In this document: positions 8,327-16,533 of the stretch, piece by piece
Layout: each line of letters opens with the position of its first letter
How positions within the stretch are numbered: position 1 is the first letter of the stretch
Source: Allobosea lupini
Lineage (GTDB): Bacteria > Pseudomonadota > Alphaproteobacteria > Rhizobiales > Beijerinckiaceae
Assembly: GCF_900109525.1 (NCBI RefSeq)
Contig: NZ_FOAN01000002.1
Location: 124,001-188,000, forward strand
DNA: 64,000 nt
Reading direction: 5' to 3'
The notes under the pieces: model-generated
What the model saw: the letters and a program-made list of their open reading frames with translations, nothing else
Told to the model about the DNA's origin: nothing
Databases searched by the model: none
Position numbers and translations under genes: made by a program

Positions 8327-9396
8327 GCGCCCTCTCCGAAGACGAGGACGCGATCCGGAGCCGCCGCGAGGCTGATCTCGGTGCCGGGCGCGATGCGGCT
8401 ATCGGCGAGGAAGGTCAGCGGCGTGTCATCGGCCATGCGGGCGAAGCCGACGAATTCGCGGCCGTGGAACTCGGTCGAAACCACCTTGGCCTTGAGGCCC
8501 GGCGCGCCGTCCGCCACTGGATGGAGGTCCTCCGGCCGGATCGAGATATGCGCGCCCTGCCCGGCCGCGACCGGCGATCTCACGCGGCCGACGACACCGA
8601 CTTCACCGACCGTGACCGTCGCCGTCTCCGCGGTGGCGGAGGCGACGCGGCCGGCGACCTTGTTGCGGAAGCCCATGAACTCGGCGACGTCGAGATGGTC
8701 CGGCCGCGAGAACAGGTCCTCCGGGCCGCCGACCTGGCGGATCTCGCCATCGCGCATCACCACGATGCGGTCGGCGAGCGAGAGCGCCTCCTCCTGGTCG
8801 TGCGTGACGTAGATCGTGGTGGCGCCGAGCGTGTTGTGGATGCGCCTGATCTCGGCGCGCATCTCAAGGCGCAGCTTGGCGTCGAGATTGGAGAGCGGCT
8901 CGTCCATCAGCACGAGGGGCGGCTGCACCGCGATGGCGCGGGCGATGGCGACGCGCTGCTGCTGGCCGCCGGAGAGCTGGCCGGGCAGCTTCTCCTCCTG
9001 GCCTTGCAGGCGGACCAGCGCGACCGCCTCAGCGACGCGGCGGTCGCTTTCCGCCTTGGCCATGCCGCGCATCTTCAGGCCGAAACCGATGTTCTTCTTC
9101 ACGCTCATATGCGGGAAGAGCGCATAGCTCTGGAAGACCATGCCGAAGCCGCGCTCTTCAGGGCGCAGTGGATCGATGCGCTTATCGTCGAGCCAGATGC
9201 CGCCGCCGGTTGCCGGTAGCAAACCCGCGATCAGGTTCAGCGTCGTCGACTTGCCGCAGCCGGAGGGGCCGAGCAGTGCGATGAACTCGCCCTGCTTGAT
9301 CGTCAGCGACACGTCCTTGACGGCGTTATGGGTACCAAAATCGCGGCAAAGCCGGTCGAGCCTGAGTTCGCGGAAGTTCGCGGCATGTATCGACAT
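8323..9396 (-). CDS. ABC transporter ATP-binding protein, PotA/UgpC type
   Basis: A 357-residue ATPase. Walker A is GPSGCGKST (near residue 43), the Q-loop FQSYALFPHM, the signature LSGGQQQRVAIARA, Walker B PLVLMDEPLSNLDAKLR and the switch histidine in YVTHDQEEAL. The C-terminal part (about 235-357) is a TOBE/OB regulatory domain (ISIRPEDLHPV), as in importers for polyamines, iron, sulfate and sugars. Length and architecture are normal. It is followed by both permeases; the binding-protein gene lies upstream across a palindromic repeat. Confidence 0.93.
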   Translation of the reverse strand: MSIHAANFRELRLDRLCRDFGTHNAVKDVSLTIKQGEFIALLGPSGCGKSTTLNLIAGLLPATGGGIWLDDKRIDPLRPEERGFGMVFQSYALFPHMSVKKNIGFGLKMRGMAKAESDRRVAEAVALVRLQGQEEKLPGQLSGGQQQRVAIARAIAVQPPLVLMDEPLSNLDAKLRLEMRAEIRRIHNTLGATTIYVTHDQEEALSLADRIVVMRDGEIRQVGGPEDLFSRPDHLDVAEFMGFRNKVAGRVASATAETATVTVGEVGVVGRVRSPVAAGQGAHISIRPEDLHPVADGAPGLKAKVVSTEFHGREFVGFARMADDTPLTFLADSRIAPGTEISLAAAPDRVLVFGEGA

Positions 9397-9464
9397 GAAG
9401 GACCATCGGGTTCGAACGGATGGGCGGCCGGCTGCGGCCGATAACCGATTTCATGGGAAAGCTG

Positions 9465-9569
9465 GTCATCCCGGACGCAGCGAAGCGGAGATCCGGGATC
9501 CAGGCCTGAGCCTATCCGAAGACGGTTCAGGCATGGGTCCCGGGTCGAGCGATGCTCGCCCGGGACGAC
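9465..9569. repeat. GC-rich nested palindromic intergenic repeat, copy 2
   Basis: Outer arms GTCATCCCGG (9465-9474) and CCGGGACGAC (9560-9569) pair with one wobble; inner arms around 9493-9510 and 9524-9540 pair imperfectly. The block GGTTCAGGCATGGGTCCCGG matches copy 1 at 19 of 20 positions. It sits between the binding-protein gene and the ATPase of one operon, where a stable hairpin could protect the upstream message or lower downstream expression. Confidence 0.8.
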
Positions 9570-9592
9570 AAGGGCGAGTTATTCTCGCACGC

Positions 9593-10783
9593 TTACTTGC
9601 GCTTGGCGCCGCCGACCTGCTCGTCCCAGATGCGGAAGGCGACGACCATCTTCTCGGGCTCGAGCGGGGTCTCCATCGGGTTCTCGGCGATCAACTTGTC
9701 GTATTCCGGCCGGCCGAACTCGGCGATAGCCTTCTGGCTTGAGGCCGGCGCCATCGAGAGCGGCACGTCCTTCACCGCCGGACCCGGATAGAAATAGCCT
9801 TCGTCATAGGTGTAGGCCTGCTGCTGTGGCGTCAGCATGTGACGGATCAGGTCGAGCAGCACGGCGAGCTTCTCGTCGGAGACGCCCTTGGGGATCATCA
9901 TGTACTGGGCGTCGGTGACCCAGTGGAAACCCTTCAGCGCCTGGATCTTCGCCTCCTTCGGCACGACGCCGAGGACGCGCGGGTTGATGTCCCAGCCGGT
10001 GGTCGAGACGATGATGTCGCGCGAGCCGTCGCCGAGTTCCTTCATCGTCGCGCCCGTGCCGCCGGGGTAGTATTCGATGTTCTCGCCCAGGGCCTTCAGA
10101 TAGGCCCAGGTCTTGTCCCAGCCCTTGGCCGGATCCTTGGGATCGCTGTCCCCGAGGATATAAGGCAGGCCCATGATCCAGGTACGGCCGGGGCCGGAAT
10201 TGGCCGGGCGCGCATAGAGGAAGCGGTTCTTGTTCTGCTTCGTCCAGTCGAGCAGTTCCTGTGCCGTGGTCGGCGGGGTCTTGACCTTGTCGGGCATGTA
10301 TTCGAGCAGCGGGCCGGACGGGTAATAGACCATCGCCATGGCCTGGCCGCGCCCGAGATTGTGCATGGCGAGCGCCGGCTTCAGGTAGATGTCATCCGGC
10401 TTCGGCAGCTCGGCCGCGAAGCGCGGCAGCAACTCGACCCAGAGCTTCTGGTCGATGCCGGCCGAGAGCACGTCGAGGCCACCGATGACGAAATCGATGT
10501 CGAGGCGGCCGGCATCCTGCTGCGCCTTCAGCTTGGCTGGCAGCTCGGGAGCCGGGGCCTTGGTGAAGACCATCCGCGAGACGGCCTTGGGATTGGCCTT
10601 GGGGTAGTTCTCCAGCGGCGTCTGGACCAGAGCGAGCGCCCCGCCGACGTCGATGACGCTGATCGTCAGCGGCGACGCCGGCAGCTTGAGCGTTTGAGCG
10701 AAGGCTCCGGGCGCGGCCGCGATACCGGCCATACCAGCGACGCCGCCGAGGAATGTACGGCGATGGATCGTATCCTGGACCAT
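9593..10783 (-). CDS. ABC transporter periplasmic solute-binding protein (Tat-type signal)
   Basis: A 396-residue extracellular solute-binding protein of the PotD/family 1 type. The N-terminus has HRRTFLGG followed by a hydrophobic stretch ending APGAFAQ, a twin-arginine-like signal. The mature part shows PBP features (SPLTISVIDVGGALALVQ, VIGGLDVLSAG, PSGPLLEYMP). The ATG at 10783 has a GGGAGGGG just upstream; a longer reading from 10861 adds 26 residues of non-signal sequence. It starts the operon ahead of the ATPase and permeases and is divergent from an FCD-GntR regulator, whose operator-like palindrome lies at that regulator's start. Ligand unknown. Confidence 0.88.
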   Translation of the reverse strand: MVQDTIHRRTFLGGVAGMAGIAAAPGAFAQTLKLPASPLTISVIDVGGALALVQTPLENYPKANPKAVSRMVFTKAPAPELPAKLKAQQDAGRLDIDFVIGGLDVLSAGIDQKLWVELLPRFAAELPKPDDIYLKPALAMHNLGRGQAMAMVYYPSGPLLEYMPDKVKTPPTTAQELLDWTKQNKNRFLYARPANSGPGRTWIMGLPYILGDSDPKDPAKGWDKTWAYLKALGENIEYYPGGTGATMKELGDGSRDIIVSTTGWDINPRVLGVVPKEAKIQALKGFHWVTDAQYMMIPKGVSDEKLAVLLDLIRHMLTPQQQAYTYDEGYFYPGPAVKDVPLSMAPASSQKAIAEFGRPEYDKLIAENPMETPLEPEKMVVAFRIWDEQVGGAKRK

Positions 10784-10917
10784 GATCTCCCCTCCCGGCG
10801 GCTTTGCCGCCTGCTGTTTCCCCAGCCCGTGAAAAGCGGGCTCTTGCGGCACTTTCAGCACCGGCTTCTACTGAAATCGTGGCTTTCGGAGTTGACGCCT
10901 CCGTTCGAGCCGGTATC

Positions 10918-10929
10918 CTAGTATACTAG
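10918..10929. promoter_or_regulatory. FCD-GntR operator candidate CTAGTATACTAG
   Basis: A perfect 12-base palindrome whose core TAGTATACTA fits the TNGTNNNACNA pattern bound by FadR-subfamily GntR regulators. It ends on the first base of the GTG at 10929 and lies 134 bases upstream of the divergent binding-protein ATG, so one site could control both units. Confidence 0.6.
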
Positions 10930-11642
10930 TGAACAAGAGCTTGGCAATGGGCATCGCCGCGGCGAGACAGAGCACCGACCAGATCTACCGGGCGTTGCGC
11001 GGCGATGTGCTGAACGCGGTCCTGCGCCCGGGCGAGGCGATCTCGGAAGCGCGCATGGCGCTGCAGTTCGGTGTCAGCCGCACGCCGGTGCGCGAGTCTT
11101 TCAAGCGGCTGGTCGAGGACGGCTTCCTCGTCGTCGTCCCGCAAGTCGGCACCTTCGTCGCGCCGATCGACCTTGCCGCGGTCTACGACAGCCAGTTCGT
11201 GCGCGAGACGCTGGAATGCCGCACGGTGGCTCTGGCGGCAAAAAACATCGACGGGGCCGGGCGGGCCGCCCTCGCCGCTCTCATCGCGCAGCAGGAGCAG
11301 GCGCTCGCCGATGGCGACCGGGTCGGCTTCTTCCGCGGCGACGAGGAGTTCCATGCCGAACTGGCGCGGCTTTCCGGCCACTCTTCGGTCTGGGGACTGA
11401 TCGAAAGCGTCAAGGCGCAGCTCGACCGGGTCCGCTGCCTGTCGCTCGATACCGGCGGCTGGTCGGAGATGATCCTGGGCGAGCACCGAGAGATCGCAGA
11501 GGCCGTCAGCGCCGGCGACGAGGCCCGGGCCGAGCGCACCATGCGGGCGCATCTGCGCACCGTCTTCGACGCGATCGAGACGATCGCGCGCGACCATGTC
11601 GACGCCTTTGCGGCAAGCGGCGGCCTCAGCAAACCCACCTGA
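10929..11642 (+). CDS. GntR-family regulator, FadR/FCD subfamily
   Basis: A 237-residue regulator with a winged helix at about residues 12-80 (MALQFGVSRTPVRESFKRLV, then PQVGTFVAPI) and an FCD domain at about 90-220 with GDEEFHAELARLSGH and GEHREIAEAV as likely metal/ligand positions. Start may be the GTG at 10929, or the ATG at 10947, which would leave the operator palindrome just outside the coding part. It is followed 40 bases later by uxuA on the same strand and is divergent from the ABC importer operon, so it probably controls both in response to a sugar acid or breakdown product (inference). Confidence 0.9.
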   Translation: MNKSLAMGIAAARQSTDQIYRALRGDVLNAVLRPGEAISEARMALQFGVSRTPVRESFKRLVEDGFLVVVPQVGTFVAPIDLAAVYDSQFVRETLECRTVALAAKNIDGAGRAALAALIAQQEQALADGDRVGFFRGDEEFHAELARLSGHSSVWGLIESVKAQLDRVRCLSLDTGGWSEMILGEHREIAEAVSAGDEARAERTMRAHLRTVFDAIETIARDHVDAFAASGGLSKPT

Positions 11643-11682
11643 AAAAAGCCGCGACAGACGGCGCTCCAAAAGGACAGCAACG

Positions 11683-12879
11683 ATGGAACAGACCTGGCGC
11701 TGGTTCGGCCCGGACGATGTGGTGACGCTCGCCCAGGCCCGTCAGGCGGGCGCGCGCGGTATCGTCAACGCGCTGCACCAGATCCCCTATGGCGTGGTCT
11801 GGAGCGTCGAGGAGATCGAGAAGCGGAAAGCGATCATCGAGGCCGACGAGAGCCTCGGCCTGCGCTGGTCGGTGGTCGAGAGCCTGCCGATCCACGAAGA
11901 CGTCAAGATCGGCGAAGGCGACCTCGAGACGATCTTCGCCAATTACCGCCAGTCGCTGCGCAATCTCGCCGCCTGCGGCATCGAGGTGGTCTGCTACAAC
12001 TTCATGCCGGTGCTGGACTGGACCCGCACCGACCTCGCCCAGCCCCTCCCAGGCGGCGGCACGGCGCTGCGCTTCAACCTGCACGAATATGTCGTCGTCG
12101 ACCATTTCATGCTGCAGCGGCCAGGCTCAGACGAAGGCCATCCGGCCGAGGTGATGGACAGGGCCAGGGCCTGGTTCGAGCGCTCCTCGGAGGCCGACCG
12201 AACCAGGCTGATGGCCAACATCATGGCGGGTCTGCCCGGCGCCTATGACCGCTACGATGTGCCGGGGCTGAAGCGCATCCTCGCGCGCTACGCCGATATG
12301 AGCCATGACGGCCTGCGCGCCAATCTCAAGCGCTTCCTCGAGGCGGTGATCCCGACCGCCGAAGAGGTCGGAATCCGCATGTGCATCCATCCGGACGATC
12401 CGCCGCGGCCGCTCTTCGGCCTGCCGCGCATCTGCTCGACCGAGGACGACATCGCCTTCATCCTCGGGGCGGTCGACAGCCCCTCGAATGGGCTGACCCT
12501 CTGCTCCGGCTCGCTCGGCGCCAATCCGAAGAACGATGTGCCGGCCATCGCCCGCCGCTTCGCCGACCGGATCTGGTTCGCGCACCTGCGCAACGTCGCC
12601 AAGGACCCGGACGGCTCCTTCATGGAGGCCGAACATCTCGGCGGCGACACCGACATGGTCGCCCTGGTCGACGGGCTGATGGCCGAGCAGACCCGGCGCA
12701 AGGCCGCAGGCTGGCGACACTGGCGCATCCCGATGCGGCCCGATCACGGCCATGAACTGCTCGACGACGCCAAGAAGGGTTCGTTCCCGGGCTATCCGGC
12801 GGTCGGCCGGCTGCGCGGCCTGGCGGAGCTGCGCGGGGTGATGACGGCGCTGTCGAGCGTCAAGGGTTATGCGAGTTGA
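11683..12879 (+). CDS. uxuA: Mannonate dehydratase UxuA
   Basis: A 398-residue enzyme of the UxuA family, which dehydrates D-mannonate to 2-keto-3-deoxygluconate in hexuronate breakdown, with a TIM barrel and a divalent metal. Family segments seen include MEQTWRWFGPDDVVTL at the start, VVCYNFMPVLDWTRTDL, MCIHPDDPPRPLFGLPRI, LTLCSGSLGANPKNDVP and the C-terminal RPDHGHELLDD with likely metal-binding His and Asp. The ATG at 11683 has an AAAGGA about ten bases upstream; a longer reading from 11596 overlaps the regulator gene and is not conserved-looking. Probably cotranscribed with the FCD regulator. The other uronate genes are not in the window. Confidence 0.93.
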   Translation: MEQTWRWFGPDDVVTLAQARQAGARGIVNALHQIPYGVVWSVEEIEKRKAIIEADESLGLRWSVVESLPIHEDVKIGEGDLETIFANYRQSLRNLAACGIEVVCYNFMPVLDWTRTDLAQPLPGGGTALRFNLHEYVVVDHFMLQRPGSDEGHPAEVMDRARAWFERSSEADRTRLMANIMAGLPGAYDRYDVPGLKRILARYADMSHDGLRANLKRFLEAVIPTAEEVGIRMCIHPDDPPRPLFGLPRICSTEDDIAFILGAVDSPSNGLTLCSGSLGANPKNDVPAIARRFADRIWFAHLRNVAKDPDGSFMEAEHLGGDTDMVALVDGLMAEQTRRKAAGWRHWRIPMRPDHGHELLDDAKKGSFPGYPAVGRLRGLAELRGVMTALSSVKGYAS

Positions 12880-12901
12880 AGAGGCGACAGCACGGGCCGG
12901 C

Positions 12902-14167
12902 TCAGGCTGGCCCGTCCACGCGCGCCTCCAGCGCCCGATCCCGGCTCCTCAGCAGCGGCAGCGCCGTGACGACGACCGGGACGATCAGGAGCGCCCAGGC
13001 GCAGGCATAGCCGAACCGGTCGGCGGCTAGGCCGAAGAGCCAGGGCCCAAGCGCCATGACGATCAGGCACAGCGTCGAAGCGAAGCTCACCGTCGAGGCG
13101 ATCGAGCTACGCGGGGCCATCTCGGCGATATCGAGCAGATAGAGCGGGAACCAGCCGATTCCGAAGATGCCGAAGAGCACGAGCACGGCTGCCGCCAGAG
13201 GCGCGGGCACGCCGGCCGGCAGCGCGGCGAGCGCCGCGGCGGCAGCGGCCCCGAGCAGCGCAGTCACGGCGAAGGACTGGGAGCGCCGCCCGGGCCGCAG
13301 CCTGTCACTGAGCCAGGGCAGCAGCACGCGGCCGGGAATGCCGGCCAATTGCGCCAACGCGAACAGGCTCGCCGCACCGAGCATGCCGAGCGCGAGCGCG
13401 TCGGCCATGTAGCCGATCGCATGGGCGGTGAAGGTGAACTGGAAGGCCGACATCGCGATGCCGAGGCGCAACACCGGCCAGAACCGTGGATTTTCGCCGA
13501 CGGTCCGGATCAGCTGGCGCAAGGCCAATGGTGTCTCGCGCTTTGCCTGCGCCGCGCCGCCTTCCTTGTAGAAGAGCAGGAACAGCAGCGCCCCGAGCAG
13601 CGACACAGCCGCGCTCGACCAGGCGGCCGCAGCCAGGCCGACGCGCACGGCGAGCAGCGGCAGCAGCGCGGCTGCGATCATCGTGCCCAGGGGCACCGCC
13701 GCCTGCCGGAAGCCGGTCGCGAGACCGCGATGCTGCGGTGGAAACCAGCGCATGATCGCCCTTGTCCCACCCGGCTGCACCGCCGCGTAGGTGCCGCCCA
13801 GAACGCTCATGCAGAGCAGGAGCCCGATCAATTCGCTGGCCAGGGCCGCCGCGACCATCGCGAGGGCCATGCCGACCATGGCGATGCCGACCACGACCCG
13901 CTCGCCATGGCGATCGATCGCGCGGCCGAGTGAAACCATCGTCAGGATCTGGGTGCCGTTCATGGCGGTGACGGCGAGTGCGGCAGAAGCCAGCGATATA
14001 CCGAACGCATCCCGCCAGAACGGAACTAGGATATAGACGCCCTGCGAAACGAAGGACCCCGCCGTCTGCGTCGCGACCGCGACGGTCAGCACGGTCCAGA
14101 TGTAGGGATCGGTCCCGGCGCGGCTCGCAGCCTCCTCGGGAACAGGGCTCGGAATGGTCGTCGACAT
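12902..14167 (-). CDS. MFS transporter
   Basis: A 421-residue protein with about twelve membrane helices in two halves joined by a loop near residue 200 (KEGGAAQAKRETPLALRQ). The MFS loop 2-3 motif appears as SLGRAIDRHGERVVVG. It resembles CynX/NIMT-type anion or drug transporters; substrate unknown. It is divergent from the LysR gene at 14265 and convergent with uxuA, with a 7-base-arm GC hairpin spanning its stop codon (12892-12915) that may end both messages. Confidence 0.87.
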   Translation of the reverse strand: MSTTIPSPVPEEAASRAGTDPYIWTVLTVAVATQTAGSFVSQGVYILVPFWRDAFGISLASAALAVTAMNGTQILTMVSLGRAIDRHGERVVVGIAMVGMALAMVAAALASELIGLLLCMSVLGGTYAAVQPGGTRAIMRWFPPQHRGLATGFRQAAVPLGTMIAAALLPLLAVRVGLAAAAWSSAAVSLLGALLFLLFYKEGGAAQAKRETPLALRQLIRTVGENPRFWPVLRLGIAMSAFQFTFTAHAIGYMADALALGMLGAASLFALAQLAGIPGRVLLPWLSDRLRPGRRSQSFAVTALLGAAAAAALAALPAGVPAPLAAAVLVLFGIFGIGWFPLYLLDIAEMAPRSSIASTVSFASTLCLIVMALGPWLFGLAADRFGYACAWALLIVPVVVTALPLLRSRDRALEARVDGPA

Positions 14168-14248
14168 GGGCAGCAGGGCTTTCCTGGAACGCTGCCATCA
14201 CAGAACACTGTCGACGAGGCGATCGAAACTGTCGCCATTGGCGTTTCA

Positions 14249-14258
14249 ATGATATCAT
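14249..14258. promoter_or_regulatory. Palindrome ATGATATCAT in the LysR/MFS divergent interval
   Basis: A perfect 10-base palindrome ends six bases before the LysR ATG. The 97-base interval also has GAAAC and GTTTC as inverted half sites at about 14225-14247. LysR proteins bind dyads in such intervals; which element is used is not decidable here. Confidence 0.35.
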
Positions 14259-14264
14259 CTTGTT

Positions 14265-15116
14265 ATGGAAACGCGTCCGACACTCGACCCGGAAGCCGTC
14301 GAGACGTTCGTCCTCGTAGCGGAGCATCGCTCCTTCACGCGCGCCGCCGGGCTGCTGAACACCACCCAGGCAGCCGCCTCGCTACGCCTGCGCCGGCTTG
14401 AGGAGCGGCTGGGCCAGCGCCTGCTCGAACGGACGCCGAGGCGCGTCAGCCTCACCTCCGCCGGAGAACGCTTTCTCGTCCCGGCGCGGGAATTCCTGGC
14501 AGCACATCGCCGTGCGACCGACGCGCTGTCATCCGACAACGTTCGTCTTTCCGTCGGCATCACGCATCATCTCGTCGGTCCGGACCTAGCCCGCCTGCTT
14601 CAGGCCGCGAGCAAGCGTGATGGCGGCGTGACCCTGAACCTCCGGATCGGTGCGACGCGCACCCTGCTCCAGCGCTACGATGCTGGCGAGATCGATGCGG
14701 TCGTCGCGCTGCGCTATGACGAAAGCCGCCGCGATGGCGAAGTGCTGACACTGGCGCAGTTCGGCTGGTTCTGCGCGCCGGATCTCCCGATCTCCCGGGG
14801 CCAGCCGCTGCCTCTGGCGGCCCAGCCGGAACCCTGCAAACTGCGCCTGATGGCGGTGGAGACGCTGGAGGCGGCCGGCATTGCGTGGCGCGAGGCCTTC
14901 ACCGGCGAGGGCGCCGCGGCGGTCGGTGCCGCCGCGATGGCAGGCCTCGGCGTCGCCCTGCTCGCCCGTCAGGCGGCGCCTGCGGGCCTGAGCGAGGTCG
15001 GAACGCAGCTCGATCTTCCCACCGTACCGACCCGGCCGCTCATTCTGCATTCGAGCGTCGGCCAGAAACGGGCGGCGGCGACGCTCAGCGCGATCGCGGC
15101 GGCGTTTCGCTCGTGA
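14265..15116 (+). CDS. LysR-family transcriptional regulator
   Basis: A 283-residue LysR regulator. The N-terminal HTH (residues about 8-65) has VLVAEHRSFTRAAGLLNTT followed by the wing RLEERLGQRLLERTPRRVSL. The effector-binding domain begins near residue 90 (NVRLSVGITHHLVGPDLARLL) and ends in VGAAAMAGLGVALLARQ. It probably controls the divergent MFS exporter, the common LysR arrangement. The stop is nine bases from the convergent GIY-YIG gene. Confidence 0.92.
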   Translation: METRPTLDPEAVETFVLVAEHRSFTRAAGLLNTTQAAASLRLRRLEERLGQRLLERTPRRVSLTSAGERFLVPAREFLAAHRRATDALSSDNVRLSVGITHHLVGPDLARLLQAASKRDGGVTLNLRIGATRTLLQRYDAGEIDAVVALRYDESRRDGEVLTLAQFGWFCAPDLPISRGQPLPLAAQPEPCKLRLMAVETLEAAGIAWREAFTGEGAAAVGAAAMAGLGVALLARQAAPAGLSEVGTQLDLPTVPTRPLILHSSVGQKRAAATLSAIAAAFRS

Positions 15117-15125
15117 GCTCATCAG

Positions 15126-15518
15126 CTATCTCAGCACATAGCCCGCCTCGGTCAGCGGCGTATATTCGTAGCGGCAGTTCCATTCGTAGAGGCCGCACTC
15201 GCCGATGCTCAACCGGTTCATGAGCAAAGCCTCCCGCAGCGCCGCACCGCCGGGACGACTGACGCGGATGACGTGAAACCAGAGGCGGTGATAGTTGACC
15301 TCGACCAGCTCACGGATGAAGCGGTTATGGGAGCTGCGCCCAAGATCGCGCCCATAGGTTCGGATGCGCTGGTATAGCGTCACCGGTGCCTTGCCGATGT
15401 ATTTCGGGTAGAAGGTCTCGCGCTGGATGTAGCCGATCTCGTAGACGCCGGGGACTTGCAGGTAGGTTTCGTACTCCTTGTAGTCCGAGAGCTTCATCGC
15501 GTCCGACCAGCGCGCCAT
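15126..15518 (-). CDS. Small stand-alone GIY-YIG domain protein
   Basis: A 130-residue protein. The order GVYEIGYIQRE then PKYIGKAPVTLYQRIRTYG fits the GIY...YIG core strands and following helix of GIY-YIG nucleases, with Arg in the QRIR segment at the catalytic arginine position and SHNRFIREL after it. A glutamate in the third block (AALREALL) may be the metal ligand. It lacks a DNA-binding extension, unlike UvrC or homing enzymes. The ATG at 15518 follows GGGAGGGG closely. Function unknown; not linked to neighbours by strand or spacing. Confidence 0.6.
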   Translation of the reverse strand: MARWSDAMKLSDYKEYETYLQVPGVYEIGYIQRETFYPKYIGKAPVTLYQRIRTYGRDLGRSSHNRFIRELVEVNYHRLWFHVIRVSRPGGAALREALLMNRLSIGECGLYEWNCRYEYTPLTEAGYVLR

Positions 15519-15586
15519 CATCCCCTCCCAGTCGCTGCAAGCTTAAATCCTAGGTTGCAGCACGCCGATCGGCAATCGCAGTCCGG

Positions 15587-15718
15587 TCAAACCAGGAGGC
15601 GCTGATCCGCCAGATGCACCAGCCGCCCGCCGCCAATGGTCGCGACGACGCCCGGCTGCAGCTCCGGCGCGACGAGGATGAGGTCGGCGCGCTTGCCGGA
15701 AGCGATGACGCCCGTCTC
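15587..15718 (-). pseudogene. C-terminal remnant of an amidohydrolase (PhnM-like)
   Basis: Forty-three codons ending ETGVIASGKRADLILVAPEL and then VVATIGGGRLVHL form the characteristic C-terminal beta strands of metal-dependent amidohydrolases such as PhnM. Nothing upstream in this frame matches the rest of such an enzyme: recognisable sequence begins exactly where the hupE stop codon lies (15717-15719). This is a gene remnant left by a deletion or rearrangement. Assignment to PhnM rather than another amidohydrolase is tentative. Confidence 0.65.
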
Positions 15719-16298
15719 AACCGGCGAGGAGAGCCACACCCGCAAGCACGAGCCCGCCACCGGCGATCCGCGCAATGAGCGGCGCACGGGTGGCGATCAC
15801 GCCGGCCAACATGATGCCGATGAAATGGAGCACCGCCGTCGCGAGGATGAAGCCCAGCGCATAGGCGAGACCGCTGGCATTCTCCGGCAGCTCGGCGCCA
15901 TGGGCGAAACCGTGGAAGATGGCGAGGATGCCGCAGGCGAGCGTGCCGGCTGCGAGCGGCGGCGACGCCTTCAGCGCGACCGCGGCGCCGAGGATGACCA
16001 CCGAGAAGGCGATGCCGATCTCGACGCCCGGGAGTGCGCCGCCTGCCATGCCCCAGGCGCCCGCCAGCGCCATCGTGGTGACGAAGGCGGCTGGGTAGGC
16101 GATGCGCGCCTTGCCGCCGACCAGCCCGGCCCAGAGGCCGACGGCGACCATGGCCAGCACATGGTCGAGCCCGGTCAGCGGGTGCATCAGGCCATGCATC
16201 AAACCATCGACCGGCCCGGCGCCGGTATGGGCGAAGGCCGGGGTCGAGGCGAGAGCCAGTAGCATGGCAACAGATCCGATCGCTCGCAGTATCATCAT
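15717..16298 (-). CDS. hupE: HupE/UreJ-family membrane protein, probable nickel permease
   Basis: A 193-residue membrane protein with a signal peptide (LALASTPAFA then HTGAG). The family motif HPLTGLDHVLAMVAVGLWAG is present, as is GILAIFHGFAHGAELPE; histidines and Asp in these are the predicted Ni2+ route. Six to seven hydrophobic helices are visible. The start is placed at the ATG at 16298, nine bases after a GAGG; the ATG at 16307 is too close to it. HupE/UreJ imports or recycles nickel for urease or hydrogenase, in line with ureE two genes upstream. The 3' end abuts an amidohydrolase remnant, so it may have lost downstream partners. Confidence 0.88.
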   Translation of the reverse strand: MMILRAIGSVAMLLALASTPAFAHTGAGPVDGLMHGLMHPLTGLDHVLAMVAVGLWAGLVGGKARIAYPAAFVTTMALAGAWGMAGGALPGVEIGIAFSVVILGAAVALKASPPLAAGTLACGILAIFHGFAHGAELPENASGLAYALGFILATAVLHFIGIMLAGVIATRAPLIARIAGGGLVLAGVALLAG

Positions 16299-16533
16299 CA
16301 ATGCCATCCTCAGCTCACGGCCGGCGCCTTCAGCCGGCGGTCTCGATGAAGTCGACAACCGGGCCGAGGCGTTCCCCTGCCGCACATTGCGGAAGGCACA
16401 GGAACGCTTGCTGTGCATGATCGTCGACTTTCCGTCCATCATAGCAAGATCCGCGCCGATATAGCGCCGTCTTGCCGGAGCCGGGCGGCTGCCGATGCCC
16501 GCAGCCGCGGATCAAGAGGGAGAAGCTCATCGC

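Noticed and set aside
12880..12915. Strong terminator between uxuA and the MFS gene
   Set aside because: A 7-base-arm GC hairpin exists but overlaps the MFS coding end and has no T-run, so it is mentioned only as a possibility under the MFS gene.
16330..16530. 66-codon frame starting four bases after the DUF3995 stop
   Set aside because: Tight spacing is suggestive, but the product (MSFSLLIRGCGHRQPP start) matches nothing and has odd composition; left out of the gene list.
16308..16533. Possible cobalamin riboswitch upstream of hupE
   Set aside because: HupE-type genes can be under B12 control, so I searched the interval; a GAGACCGCC string is present but the other conserved boxes are not.
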